A stretch of DNA of 64,000 nucleotides, from NCBI GenBank assembly GCA_023457255.1, contig JAEWMB010000002.1, positions 62,001-126,000 on the forward strand, in the 5' to 3' direction. Source of the stretch: Bacillota bacterium (lineage in GTDB: Bacteria > Bacillota > Clostridia > Lachnospirales > Lachnospiraceae). Position 1 is the stretch's first letter. Each line of letters opens with the position of its first letter. The notes below the pieces were generated by a model, which worked only from the letters and a program-made list of their open reading frames with translations, had not been told where the DNA came from and did not search any database. The translations under genes and the position numbers were made by a program. Positions 1 to 9,252 of this stretch are shown here, piece after piece.

Positions 1-470
1 AGGCAGTAATTAAATTGGGCTTGGTGCCATACGGTGAGATTATGCCACAAACAGCAGATTCGCCAACCTTAACGATGAATAATATTGGACGCCATATTTC
101 ACAATCGGTATATACGAAAGTAGTATCAAATCAATCGCCTTGGTTAATGAAGGCGGAACTTGGAGAAGTTTACACGATTCCTGCTTCTCACGGAGAAGGG
201 CGCTTTGTTGCAAGCGAGGAGTGGCTTAGAAAACTCGCAGCAAATGGACAGATTGCTACCCAGTATGTAGATATCAATGGAAATCCAACAATGGATGAGG
301 ATTATAATCCAAATGGTTCTTATTACGCAATTGAGGGAATTACCAGCCCGGACGGCCGCGTACTTGGTAAGATGGCTCACTCCGAGCGCCGTGGAGATGG
401 TGTGGCTTTAAATATTGATGGAAATCAGAATCAGTATATGTTTGAGTCCGGAGTATCTTATTTTAAATAG
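1..470 (+). CDS. purL: Phosphoribosylformylglycinamidine synthase, C-terminal fragment
   Basis: The frame is open from the window edge (first full codon at position 3) and reads AVIKLGLVPYGEI, then SHGEGRF, and ends at a TAG. This is the end of the class I glutaminase domain that closes the large single-chain PurL of the Clostridia. PurL makes formylglycinamidine ribonucleotide in purine synthesis, and this domain supplies ammonia from glutamine. The His and Glu of SHGEGR near residue 60 of the fragment match the catalytic His-Glu pair of the triad; the nucleophilic Cys lies upstream, outside the window. A TTG at position 15 lies inside the gene and is not a start. A stem-loop follows at 519-575. 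Confidence 0.93.
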   Translation, partial: AVIKLGLVPYGEIMPQTADSPTLTMNNIGRHISQSVYTKVVSNQSPWLMKAELGEVYTIPASHGEGRFVASEEWLRKLAANGQIATQYVDINGNPTMDEDYNPNGSYYAIEGITSPDGRVLGKMAHSERRGDGVALNIDGNQNQYMFESGVSYFK

Positions 471-518
471 TGGTATTTAACCTGTAAATAGTTTAGAGGC
501 TTTGCCTAGAGTATTACT

Positions 519-575
519 AAAGCTATTGTTAAGTTGTTTCTTAAAGTTCGGAAGCAGCATTGGCAATAGCTTTTT
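519..575 (+). terminator. Probable terminator of purL
   Basis: AAAGCTATTG at 519-528 pairs with CAATAGCTTT at 564-573, followed by further T residues. The loop is long (35 nt), so efficiency is uncertain. A second small palindrome (GAGGCTTTGCCT) lies just upstream near 496-507. Confidence 0.55.
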
Positions 576-733
576 AGTTCGGTGAAATTATTGAGCGAAC
601 ATACAAGAAGATATTTGTTCTACAAATCAAGACAATAAAATAAATAGTTTAATGACTTAACTTTATGTTCTTGTAAATCATTAGAATCTATAGTATAAAT
701 GGAATATACTTTAACATCTAGGGAGAGAGACAT

Positions 734-1714
734 ATGGGTTACATAATTTTATTACTGGCAGGCGTCTGTCAAGGAAGTTTTGGACTTGGTTATAAGCGAT
801 ATCAGCCTTTGGCATGGGAGGCATTTTGGGGATATTATTCCACGTTATGCTTTGTGATTCCGTTGTTCTGGACAATCTTCATTGTACCTGATTTTCTTAG
901 TTATTTCGTGCACAGTTCCATGGCAAGCATTGCGGTACCGATCCTATGCGGTTTATTTTGGGGGGTAACAGCGATTGGATTTAGTAAAGCTGTTTCGAGT
1001 ATAGGAATGTCCTTGGTATATGGTATCTCAATGGGGATCTCAGCAGTAGTAGGTGCACTGATTCCCTATTTTATGAGTAATAAAAATGTTGTTAGCTCCT
1101 CCTTCCTTTTCTTGATGATTGGAATTTTCATTACATTAATCGGAGTTGTTATTATTACATTTGCCGGCATCAAAAAGGAGAATAAGGAGAGCGAACCTAG
1201 AAATACAAAAATGAAGTTAGGACTTATGTTAGCTATATTTTCAGGTTTAGGGTCTGGAGCAATGAATATAGGTTTTGAATTCTCAAAAGAAATTACGGAT
1301 AAGATTCATATAGCCGGCGGTACAGAACTTATGGCGAGTTCGGTTGCATGGCTTTTAGTATTAACCGGAGGATTTCTATCTAATATCTTTTATTGCGGGT
1401 ATCTGATGAAAAAAAATAAAACCTATCGTACTTTTACCTTAAAAGGTGCAAAGAAACGCTGCTTCATACTAATAGGAACTTGTATTATTTGGTTTACCGC
1501 ATTGATTGCCTATGGAACGAGTACCTATAATCTAGGTCAGATGGGACCTGTAATCGGATGGATTTTATTCAATGCCATAGCACTAATGGTGAGTAATGGC
1601 TGGGGAATAAAAACAGGGGAATGGAAAGGGAAAGAAAAAGCCAGGGGGCTGTTATATGCTGGGAATCTGGTACTGCTGATTTCATGGATATTTGTAGGAT
1701 TATCGAATCGATAG
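734..1714 (+). CDS. RhaT-like sugar/proton symporter (DMT superfamily)
   Basis: This is a 326-residue integral membrane protein with about ten hydrophobic segments. The stretch GLFWGVTAIGFSKAV followed by SIGMSLVYGISMG is characteristic of the L-rhamnose-proton symporter family, as is the length. By family it imports a sugar, classically L-rhamnose, driven by the proton gradient. A GGGAGAG ribosome site sits about 8 bases before the ATG. No rhamnose catabolic genes adjoin it, since purL is upstream and pepT downstream, so the substrate is open. It appears to be a single-gene unit. Confidence 0.8.
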   Translation: MGYIILLLAGVCQGSFGLGYKRYQPLAWEAFWGYYSTLCFVIPLFWTIFIVPDFLSYFVHSSMASIAVPILCGLFWGVTAIGFSKAVSSIGMSLVYGISMGISAVVGALIPYFMSNKNVVSSSFLFLMIGIFITLIGVVIITFAGIKKENKESEPRNTKMKLGLMLAIFSGLGSGAMNIGFEFSKEITDKIHIAGGTELMASSVAWLLVLTGGFLSNIFYCGYLMKKNKTYRTFTLKGAKKRCFILIGTCIIWFTALIAYGTSTYNLGQMGPVIGWILFNAIALMVSNGWGIKTGEWKGKEKARGLLYAGNLVLLISWIFVGLSNR

Positions 1715-1849
1715 CGATACATTACTTGTGCAGAATAATAAATTATAGTAGAATTTATTAAAATGTAATTCATTGTGATAAGACATAGGAGTAAGTGTAT
1801 TTGCTTATACTATAGGGAATAGGTACTAAAATGCCGGAAAGAGGTCAAC

Positions 1850-3073
1850 ATGTCAAAAGTATTAGAGCGTTTTTTAACATATGTCAGTTATCATACAACT
1901 TCAGAAGAGGATCAGGAAGCAGTACCAAGCACAGATAGACAGTGGATACTTGCAAAGGCGTTAGAACAGGAATTAAAAGCGTTGGGAGCTGCGAATGTAC
2001 GACTGAGCGAGCATTGTTATGTGTATGCAACAATTCCTGCTACTACAGCGAAGAAAGTACCCGCGCTTGGGTTTGTTGCTCATATGGACACATCTCCGGC
2101 TATCAGCGGTGAGAATATAAAGCCCAGAGTAGTGAAGAATTACGATGGTGGAGATATTGTATTAAATGAAGAGTTAGGAATTGTAATGTGTCCAAAACAA
2201 TTTCCAAGGCTTAAGAATAATGAGGGCGAAGACTTGGTAGTAACGGATGGAACCACGTTACTCGGTGCCGATGATAAAGCAGGTATAGCAGAAATCATGA
2301 CAATGGCAGAGTATTTGTTAACACATCCGGAAATCGAACACGGAACCATTCAGATTGGTTTCACTCCCGATGAAGAAGTTGGACGTGGAGTAGATTTCTT
2401 TGATGTGGAAGGTTTTGGAGCAGATTTTGCATATACTGTTGATGGCAGTACGCTTGGAGAAATCGAATATGAGAATTTTAATGCTGCAAGTGCTAAGTTA
2501 AGGGTACAAGGAACAAGTATTCATCCGGGAAGTGCCAAAGGCAAAATGAAGAATGCCGTATTACTTGGTATGGAGTTTCATCAAATGCTGCCGGCAGCAG
2601 AAAATCCGGCATATACAGAAGGTTATGAAGGATTTTATCACCTTGATAAAATAGAGGGTTCTGTAGATACCGCAACACTTCATTATATTATAAGAGATCA
2701 CAATAAAGTAAAATTTGAAGAAAAGAAGGCGTTATTTGCAAAAGCCTGTGGATTTTTAAATGAGAAGTATGGTAAGGATACTTTTTTTGCCGAAATAAAA
2801 GATAGCTACTATAATATGAAAGAAAAAGTAGAACCTCATATGCATTTAATTGAGCGTGCCAAAGAGGCTATGGAGGTACTGGAGATTCTTCCGGTTATCG
2901 TTCCGATTCGCGGCGGCACTGATGGTGCCCGTTTATCCTTTATGGGGCTCCCTTGCCCAAATCTTTGTACCGGAGGAGAGAACTACCATGGACGTTATGA
3001 GTATGTCTCTGTCAATGCAATGGAAAAAGTAGTAGAGCTTTTAATAAAGATTGCTGAGTTATACGCAAAATAA
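1850..3073 (+). CDS. pepT: Peptidase T (tripeptide aminopeptidase)
   Basis: This 407-residue protein has the length and motif order of the M20B metallopeptidase PepT, a cytoplasmic enzyme that removes the N-terminal residue from tripeptides. Visible motifs are HMDTSP (His78, Asp80), LLGADDKAG (Asp141), PDEEVGRG (Glu175/Glu176), the YTVDGS Asp198, and a C-terminal GGENYHGRYE His. These provide the two-zinc ligands and the catalytic Asp/Glu in this family. The gene begins at an ATG after GGAAAGAGG and ends before a strong terminator, so it is probably monocistronic. Confidence 0.95.
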   Translation: MSKVLERFLTYVSYHTTSEEDQEAVPSTDRQWILAKALEQELKALGAANVRLSEHCYVYATIPATTAKKVPALGFVAHMDTSPAISGENIKPRVVKNYDGGDIVLNEELGIVMCPKQFPRLKNNEGEDLVVTDGTTLLGADDKAGIAEIMTMAEYLLTHPEIEHGTIQIGFTPDEEVGRGVDFFDVEGFGADFAYTVDGSTLGEIEYENFNAASAKLRVQGTSIHPGSAKGKMKNAVLLGMEFHQMLPAAENPAYTEGYEGFYHLDKIEGSVDTATLHYIIRDHNKVKFEEKKALFAKACGFLNEKYGKDTFFAEIKDSYYNMKEKVEPHMHLIERAKEAMEVLEILPVIVPIRGGTDGARLSFMGLPCPNLCTGGENYHGRYEYVSVNAMEKVVELLIKIAELYAK

Positions 3074-3084
3074 ATATAGATTGG

Positions 3085-3128
3085 AAAGGGTTAAAAAGAT
3101 AAAAAATAGTTTCTTTCTTAACCCTTTT
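3085..3128 (+). terminator. Rho-independent terminator of pepT
   Basis: AAAGGGTTAA at 3085-3094 pairs with TTAACCCTTT at 3118-3127 and runs into a T tract. Confidence 0.85.
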
Positions 3129-3199
3129 TAGTTATAATGAAAGCTTACTTAAGTAAATAAAGTTATAGCTCCCATAAAATATTAATATTGAAAAGATAG

Positions 3200-3228
3200 T
3201 TGACTTTAAATTAAAGTTCTGCTAGACT
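3200..3228 (+). promoter_or_regulatory. Sigma-A promoter for the T-box/ilvD transcript
   Basis: TTGACT at 3200-3205 and TAGACT at 3223-3228 are separated by exactly 17 bases. Predicted transcription start is near 3235, which gives a leader of about 515 nt before ilvD. Confidence 0.75.
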
Positions 3229-3289
3229 AAAGTGCAATACAATCAGTAATTTTTATGTATTATATTTGGATACATAAATGAATAATTAA

Positions 3290-3627
3290 AAGGCATTGAT
3301 GAGGAGGAGTACTTACAGAATCGAAGCAAAGAGAGAAGACGGCTGGTGAAAGTCTTCGAGAGATTCGTAGCGGTGGTGAAAGGAAATTTGTAGCCCTGCG
3401 GTACAGGAATGAATTCCGATGTACCGGGAAGTAGCCTTGGAGCTTTGAACCGAACAGTAGTTTCTTAGTAGGCTTCAACGGATGTCCACCGTTAAAGGGA
3501 AATGGTATTGGTTCTGCTTGATGAGGAGCAGCCTGTACCGTAGAGAGCAGAAGAAATTCTGAATTTAGGTGGTACCACGGATATTACGTTCGCCCTAAGC
3601 ATACTTGCTTATGGCGGGCGTTTTTTT
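3290..3627 (+). promoter_or_regulatory. T-box leader (branched-chain amino acid type) before ilvD
   Basis: The leader has the conserved order of a T-box: GAGGAGGAGTAC and AGAGAG with a GGTGAAAG distal stem-loop (stem I), a CCGTTA element near 3489-3494, the T-box proper AGGTGGTACCACGG at 3567-3580, and an intrinsic terminator at 3588-3627 (CGCCC...GGGCG then seven T). The tRNA-acceptor bulge reads TGGT, so it should pair with a tRNA whose discriminator base is A. This fits Ile, Leu or Val tRNAs. I could not fix the specifier codon by eye. Uncharged tRNA would stabilise the antiterminator and switch on ilvD and possibly ilvB. Confidence 0.9.
3588..3627 (+). terminator. T-box attenuator hairpin
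   Basis: A GC-rich inverted repeat (CGCCCTAAGCA against TGCTTATGGCGGGCG) is followed by a run of seven T. It competes with the antiterminator containing the T-box sequence. Confidence 0.85.
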
Positions 3628-3751
3628 ATACTTTGGATCTCGGTTTTATATGCCGGCGCATTGGGTCATTACAAGATGTGTTTGTAATTTGGTATAGCTG
3701 AGATACAGAGCTGATTCAAAGAAATTACTAGAAAAGAAAGGTGTGTAGAAT

Positions 3752-5425
3752 ATGAAAAGTGATGCAGTAACCAAAGGGATGCAACAAGCACCTCATAGAT
3801 CCTTATTTAATGCGCTAGGTTTAACAAAAGAAGAGCTAGAAAAGCCGCTCATCGGTATTGTAAGTTCTTATAATGAGATTGTACCGGGACATATGAATTT
3901 AGACAAAATAGTGGAGGCGGTAAAATTAGGTGTTGCGATGGCAGGAGGAACCCCTATCGTATTTCCGGCAATTGCCGTTTGTGATGGAATTGCAATGGGA
4001 CATATTGGTATGAAATATTCCTTGGTAACAAGAGATTTGATTGCCGATTCTACAGAGGCAATGGCAATGGCACATAGCTTTGATGCGTTAGTAATGGTTC
4101 CAAATTGTGATAAGAATGTTCCGGGGCTATTAATGGCAGCAGCAAGAGTAAATATTCCAACCATATTCGTAAGTGGCGGACCAATGCTTGCAGGGCGTGT
4201 CCACGGAGAGAAGAGAAGTCTTAGCAGTATGTTTGAAGCAGTTGGTGCTCATGCAGCCGGTAAGATGACAGAGGAAGATGTAGTAGAGTTTGAAAATAAA
4301 GTTTGTCCAACCTGCGGTTCCTGCTCAGGTATGTATACGGCAAATAGTATGAACTGCTTAACAGAGGCACTGGGAATGGGGCTGAAAGGAAACGGTACGA
4401 TTCCGGCAGTATACTCTGAGCGTATTAGGCTGGCGAAGCATGCCGGTATGAAGATTATGGAGCTTCTTGAGAAAAATATACGTCCAAGAGATATCATGTC
4501 AGAAAAAGCATTTTTAAATGCGCTGGCAATAGATATGGCATTAGGCTGCTCAACTAATAGTATGTTACATCTGCCGGCGATTGCTCATGAGGCAGGAGTT
4601 GATTTAAATGTTGATATCGCAAATGAAATCAGTGCAAAGACTCCAAACCTATGTCATCTTGCACCGGCCGGTCATACTTATATGGAAGATTTAAACGAAG
4701 CCGGCGGTGTCTATGCTGTAATGAACGAACTTGATAAAAAAGACTTATTGTATACAGATTTAATTACTTGCACCGGTAAGACTATAAAAGAAAATATGGA
4801 AGGCTGTATCAATAAAGACCCGGAAATCATTCGGCCTATTGAGAATCCATATAGTGAAACCGGTGGAATCGCAGTGTTAAAGGGAAATCTGGCACCGGAC
4901 TCTGCCGTAGTAAAGCGTTCTGCGGTAGCACCTGAGATGATGGTGCATGAAGGACCTGCAAGAGTTTTTGATTGTGAAGAGGATGCGATTGATGCAATCA
5001 AAGCTGGGAAAATTGTTGCCGGAGATGTTGTTGTCATTCGTTATGAAGGTCCAAAGGGCGGTCCTGGTATGAGAGAAATGTTAAATCCTACATCAGCGAT
5101 CGCCGGTATGGGACTTGGTTCCTCCGTAGCATTAATTACCGATGGCCGTTTCTCTGGTGCATCCAGAGGTGCATCAATTGGCCATGTATCTCCGGAAGCA
5201 GCGGTCGGAGGTAATATTGCTCTGATTGAAGAAGGAGATATTATTACAATTGACATCCCAAACAATTCGTTAAATTTTGTAGTATCAGACGAGGAGTTAA
5301 AGAGAAGACGAGAGAGTTGGAAACCAAGAGAGCCAAAGATAACCACAGGTTATTTAGCACGATATACCGCTATGGTTACCTCAGGAAATCGTGGTGCGAT
5401 ATTAGAAGTTCCACGTGTTAAATAA
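3752..5425 (+). CDS. ilvD: Dihydroxy-acid dehydratase
   Basis: This is a full-length IlvD of 557 residues. It dehydrates 2,3-dihydroxy-3-methyl(iso)valerate to the 2-keto acids, the common third step of isoleucine, valine and leucine synthesis. Visible are VPNCDKNVPG (Cys119, iron-sulfur ligand), CPTCGSCSG (Cys185, Cys188, Cys191) and the C-terminal region GPKGGPGMREM and GRFSGASRG, all diagnostic of the IlvD/Edd family. A GAAAGG ribosome site precedes the ATG. It is the first gene after the T-box, and ilvB follows after 196 bases with no terminator seen between them. Confidence 0.97.
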   Translation: MKSDAVTKGMQQAPHRSLFNALGLTKEELEKPLIGIVSSYNEIVPGHMNLDKIVEAVKLGVAMAGGTPIVFPAIAVCDGIAMGHIGMKYSLVTRDLIADSTEAMAMAHSFDALVMVPNCDKNVPGLLMAAARVNIPTIFVSGGPMLAGRVHGEKRSLSSMFEAVGAHAAGKMTEEDVVEFENKVCPTCGSCSGMYTANSMNCLTEALGMGLKGNGTIPAVYSERIRLAKHAGMKIMELLEKNIRPRDIMSEKAFLNALAIDMALGCSTNSMLHLPAIAHEAGVDLNVDIANEISAKTPNLCHLAPAGHTYMEDLNEAGGVYAVMNELDKKDLLYTDLITCTGKTIKENMEGCINKDPEIIRPIENPYSETGGIAVLKGNLAPDSAVVKRSAVAPEMMVHEGPARVFDCEEDAIDAIKAGKIVAGDVVVIRYEGPKGGPGMREMLNPTSAIAGMGLGSSVALITDGRFSGASRGASIGHVSPEAAVGGNIALIEEGDIITIDIPNNSLNFVVSDEELKRRRESWKPREPKITTGYLARYTAMVTSGNRGAILEVPRVK

Positions 5426-5621
5426 GGAAAGAGTGGAGATAGAATTATTGGTGAAAGTGTCTGTGACTGCATTATGTTCCAAACGCAGGGGATAAACAGG
5501 AGTTAGTAAAAGAGAATTTTAAAGTTGATATGTAACGTTGACTAAGAAATCCTAAAACTTCATACAGAATAATAATTTTCCTGTTTGATTGAAAAAATGA
5601 TACTAGAGAAAGAGGTGCAGT

Positions 5622-7304
5622 ATGTTATTAACCGGTTCGCAAATTTTAATTGAGTGCTTGAAAGAACAAGGTGTTGACACCATATTTGGATATCCGGGTG
5701 GTCAGGTACTTAACATTTATGATGAGCTATATCGCCATCAAGACGAGATAAAACATATTTTAACTTCCCATGAACAGGGAGCTTCCCATGCTGCGGATGG
5801 CTACGCGCGTGCAACCGGTAAAGTCGGTGTCTGTCTTGCAACGTCAGGTCCGGGTGCAACGAATCTAGTAACCGGTATTGCAACCGCTTATATGGATTCT
5901 GTTCCTATGGTCGCAATTACCGGTAATGTTCCTGTACCCCTTCTTGGTAAAGACAGTTTTCAAGAGGTTGATATTGCCGGAATCACAATGCCTATCACAA
6001 AACATAACTTTATTGTTAAAGATATTACAAAGCTTGCCGATACGATACGCCGTGCATTTAAGATAGCAAAAAGCGGAAGACCGGGACCTGTTCTTGTTGA
6101 TGTCACTAAGGATGTAACAGCGGCACAATATGAGTACACAAAGGCTGAGCCGGAGGAGATTACCTATGATGAATACTTAACAGTCACCGGCGAAGATTTG
6201 GAGGAGGCCTTAACCTTACTTCGCGGATGTAAGAAGCCTATGTTATTCGTAGGTGGAGGCGCTGTTATATCAGGAGCAGAGAAAGAATTAATGGAATTTG
6301 CGGAACTTTTAGATTGTCCGGTTACAGATTCCTTAATGGGAAAGGGTGCCTTTCCGGGGGATCATCCAAGGTATACAGGGATGCTTGGAATGCATGGAAC
6401 AAAAACTTCGAATTTAAGTGTTACGGAATGCGATTTATTTATCGCAATCGGAGCGCGTTTTAGTGACCGGGTAACTGGAAACGCTACAAGGTTTGCACAA
6501 AATGCGAAAAAGATACACATTGATATTGATCCGGTTGAGATGAATAAGAATGTAACCATTGACAAACGATTGATTGGAGATGTTAGGTCGGTTCTCCGGT
6601 TAATAAATGGAAAGTTAGAACAGCAATTTCATGGAGAGTGGATGAAAAAGGTTGAAGAGGGTAAGAAAAAACATCCATTAACCTATCGAAATGATGTATT
6701 AACAGGTCCTTATATCTTGGAAAAAATTGATGAACTTGCCGGTGAAAATGCAATTATTACAACTGAGGTAGGTCAGCATCAGATGTGGGCCGCTCAGTAC
6801 ATCAAATATAGAAAGCCCAGAACTTTAATCACTTCCGGTGGTTTAGGAACAATGGGTTATGGTCTTGGGGCTAGTTTAGGGGCAAAAATCGGAATGCCGG
6901 ATAAGACCGTAATTAATATAGCTGGAGATGGCTGCTTCCGAATGAATATGAACGAGATTGCTACCGCAACCAGATACAACATTCCAATTGTACAGGTGAT
7001 ATTCAATAACCACGTACTTGGAATGGTTCGCCAGTGGCAGACTCTTTTCTATGGCAGACGTTATTCACAGACGATTTTAAATGATAAAGTTGATTTTGTA
7101 AAGCTGGCAGAAGCTATGGGAGCAAAAGCCTTTCGTATTACAAAAAAAGAAGAAGTAGAACCTGTTTTAAGAGAAGCCATATCGTTAAATGAACCCGTTG
7201 TGATAGACTGTATCATTGATAATGATGATAAAGTTTGGCCTATGGTTGCTCCTGGTGCTGCAATTGAGGAATGTTTCAATGAGGATGACCTTAAGGAGAA
7301 ATAG
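5622..7304 (+). CDS. ilvB: Acetolactate synthase, large (catalytic) subunit
   Basis: This is a thiamine-diphosphate enzyme of 560 residues, the normal size for the catalytic subunit of acetohydroxyacid synthase, first common step of branched-chain amino acid synthesis. The catalytic Glu51 lies in HEQGASHAADGYARA. The ThDP/Mg motif begins at AGDGCFRMN and ends at the IFNN pair, and GGLGTMGYGLGA is also present. An AGAAAGAGG ribosome site precedes the ATG. No regulatory subunit gene (ilvN/ilvH) follows; a perfect hairpin at 7371-7402 closes the unit. The small subunit must be encoded elsewhere, or the enzyme works alone as a catabolic form does. Confidence 0.95.
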   Translation: MLLTGSQILIECLKEQGVDTIFGYPGGQVLNIYDELYRHQDEIKHILTSHEQGASHAADGYARATGKVGVCLATSGPGATNLVTGIATAYMDSVPMVAITGNVPVPLLGKDSFQEVDIAGITMPITKHNFIVKDITKLADTIRRAFKIAKSGRPGPVLVDVTKDVTAAQYEYTKAEPEEITYDEYLTVTGEDLEEALTLLRGCKKPMLFVGGGAVISGAEKELMEFAELLDCPVTDSLMGKGAFPGDHPRYTGMLGMHGTKTSNLSVTECDLFIAIGARFSDRVTGNATRFAQNAKKIHIDIDPVEMNKNVTIDKRLIGDVRSVLRLINGKLEQQFHGEWMKKVEEGKKKHPLTYRNDVLTGPYILEKIDELAGENAIITTEVGQHQMWAAQYIKYRKPRTLITSGGLGTMGYGLGASLGAKIGMPDKTVINIAGDGCFRMNMNEIATATRYNIPIVQVIFNNHVLGMVRQWQTLFYGRRYSQTILNDKVDFVKLAEAMGAKAFRITKKEEVEPVLREAISLNEPVVIDCIIDNDDKVWPMVAPGAAIEECFNEDDLKEK

Positions 7305-7370
7305 GTACTTGGGTTCTAATAAAATAATATGGTATTAAAGAATATTAAGGCTCAATGAATAAAATTACAT

Positions 7371-7402
7371 GCTGCATTGTAGAAAATAAGCTACAATGCA
7401 GC
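7371..7402 (+). terminator. Hairpin after ilvB
   Basis: GCTGCATTGTAG and CTACAATGCAGC form a perfect 12-bp stem with an 8-base loop. The downstream tail is only moderately T-rich. Confidence 0.6.
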
Positions 7403-7597
7403 TATTTATGTATTCCTTTTTCTGTAAGAAAGTAGGAAGAAAATAAAAAATGCTGTGATTTATAAGTAATACTAATAGATAAGATTAGTTGTAATAATTA
7501 TAGGAAGTACAGTAAAATCAATCATCTTAGGTTTTAAACAAAATACTAACTATGGTGTTATTTTAAACTATTATTACAATATCCTGTGTTTTTCTGC

Positions 7598-7626
7598 TTG
7601 ACAGGAGGGATTGTTATTGGTAAAAT
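7598..7626 (+). promoter_or_regulatory. Strong sigma-A promoter for the purine permease
   Basis: A consensus TTGACA at 7598-7603 is followed after 17 bases by TAAAAT at 7621-7626. The predicted start near 7633 leaves a 225-nt untranslated leader. Confidence 0.8.
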
Positions 7627-7632
7627 GAGCGT

Positions 7633-7857
7633 GTGTTGAGGAAAGTCGTTCTGTGTAAATATACAGTTTGTGTTATTAAAAGGGCATATTTATTACTTAT
7701 ATAAGAGGACAGCGATAGGGGGCTGTAAATTTTGGCAATGAAGAGTACGGTTAAGTCAGTTTCATTGCTTTGCTTGCGTATTTTTATGATTCAAACAGGG
7801 GGATACCCTGTTAAGGAGCAAAGCTCCATGAATAAATTATAATAGGAGGAAGTATTT
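7633..7857 (+). promoter_or_regulatory. Long 5' leader of the purine permease, class unassigned
   Basis: This leader carries short hairpins (CAGGG/CCCTG near 7797-7810, GGAGC/GCTCC near 7815-7827) and a four-codon reading frame (ATG AAT AAA TTA TAA at 7828-7842) just before the true ribosome site AGGAGGAAG. I looked for the conserved core of the purine riboswitch (TATA...CCGTAAA...GACTA pattern) and did not find it. The length suggests cis-regulation but I cannot name a class. Confidence 0.4.
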
Positions 7858-9213
7858 ATGGAACGCTTTTTTAAATTAAAGCAGAATAACACAAACGTAC
7901 GTACAGAAGTTATCGCAGGTTTCACTACATTCTTTGCGATGGCGTACATTATCACAGTTAATCCGGAAATGTTATCAAAAGCAGGAATGCCATGGGGAGC
8001 AGTATTTTTAGCAACCATATTAGCATCTATCGTCGGAACACTAATTATGGGTCTCGTTGCTAATGTCCCATATGCACAGGCACCGGGGATGGGCCTTAAT
8101 GCATTTTTCGTATTTACCGTACATTTTGGTCTTGGGTTTAGCTGGCAGGAAGCCTTGGCAATGGTATTTATCTGCGGTTTATTTAATATTTTTATTACCG
8201 TAACAAAACTTCGTAAGCTAATTATCAAATCCATACCGGAAAGCTTACAGCATGCAATTGGCGGTGGTATTGGTATCTTCGTAGCATATATCGCAATTGT
8301 TAATTCAGGACTTGTTACTTTTGCAGATAATGTCCCAAGCATTGCAATCTTTAATAATCCGGCTGTTATTTTAACGGTTGTGGGACTTATACTTACCGTT
8401 ATACTTTTACTATTAAACGTTAAGGGAGCTATCTTTATTGGTATTGTTGTTACTACCTTACTTGGTATTCCTTTTGGTGTTACTAAGACAGCGGATACAG
8501 TTAGTTTTACGGAAGCGTTCAGACAGTTACCGGAAACCTTTGGTGCCGCGTTTGGTGAAGAGGGGATTCAGCATTTATTTGCAGATGCCAGTAAAATACC
8601 TCTTGTATTAATGACAATCTTTGCCTTTAGTCTATCGGATACTTTTGATACCATCGGTACCTTCATTGGAACCGGACGCAAGACAGGAATCTTTTCTAAA
8701 GAAGATGAAGAGGCACTGGAAAGCGGTGCAGGCTTTAAATCTAAGATGGACAAGGCTTTATTTGCAGATGCAACAGCAACTAGTATTGGAGCTATTTTTG
8801 GTACTTCCAATACAACTACTTATGTTGAGAGTGCAGCGGGTATTAATGCAGGCGGACGTACCGGCTTAACGAGTGTTGTGGTAGCTGTTTTATTCGCTGT
8901 CAGCGCATTTTTTGCCTCATATGTCAGTGCAATTCCTTTTGCAGCTACCGCTCCGGCTCTTATTATTGTTGGTGTTATGATGCTTTCCGCATTTAAACAG
9001 GTTGATTGGAATGATATGGAGGAAGCTATCCCGGCGTTCTTTGCCGGTGTATTTATGGCTCTTTGCTATAGTATCTCTTATGGTATTGCAGCAGGATTTA
9101 TCTTCTATATTATTGTAAAATGTGTAAAGGGTAAAGTAAAAGAGGTAACACCTGTACTTTGGGTTGCAACCGCCCTTTTCATAGCAAACTTTGTAATTTT
9201 AGCATTTTTATAA
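7858..9213 (+). CDS. AzgA/PbuG-type purine (guanine/hypoxanthine) permease
   Basis: The protein has 451 residues with twelve or more hydrophobic segments. The N-terminal RTEVIAGFTTFFAMAYI, then ANVPYAQAPGMGLNAFF, and the late SLSDTFDTIGTFIGTGRK and SAAGINAGGRTGL segments are the signature regions of the AzgA-like branch of the NCS2 transporters. These import hypoxanthine, guanine or adenine with protons. Its own consensus promoter and long leader suggest independent regulation. Which purine base it prefers cannot be read from the sequence. Confidence 0.92.
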   Translation: MERFFKLKQNNTNVRTEVIAGFTTFFAMAYIITVNPEMLSKAGMPWGAVFLATILASIVGTLIMGLVANVPYAQAPGMGLNAFFVFTVHFGLGFSWQEALAMVFICGLFNIFITVTKLRKLIIKSIPESLQHAIGGGIGIFVAYIAIVNSGLVTFADNVPSIAIFNNPAVILTVVGLILTVILLLLNVKGAIFIGIVVTTLLGIPFGVTKTADTVSFTEAFRQLPETFGAAFGEEGIQHLFADASKIPLVLMTIFAFSLSDTFDTIGTFIGTGRKTGIFSKEDEEALESGAGFKSKMDKALFADATATSIGAIFGTSNTTTYVESAAGINAGGRTGLTSVVVAVLFAVSAFFASYVSAIPFAATAPALIIVGVMMLSAFKQVDWNDMEEAIPAFFAGVFMALCYSISYGIAAGFIFYIIVKCVKGKVKEVTPVLWVATALFIANFVILAFL

Positions 9214-9252
9214 TTCGAAACAAATCGTTCGATATTTCTAATAGATATAGAA

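Noticed and set aside
7639..7652. GAGGAAAGTC, resembling the conserved P4-region box of RNase P RNA
   Set aside because: The surrounding transcript is only about 225 nt before a coding start, and the partner conserved regions of RNase P RNA are absent. A chance match.
7633..7857. Purine riboswitch before the purine permease
   Set aside because: The conserved loop and junction bases of the guanine/adenine aptamer could not be found in either half of the leader.
7791..8342. 183-codon minus-strand frame
   Set aside because: It lies almost wholly opposite the permease gene and its translation mirrors the permease codon pattern; there is no ribosome site.
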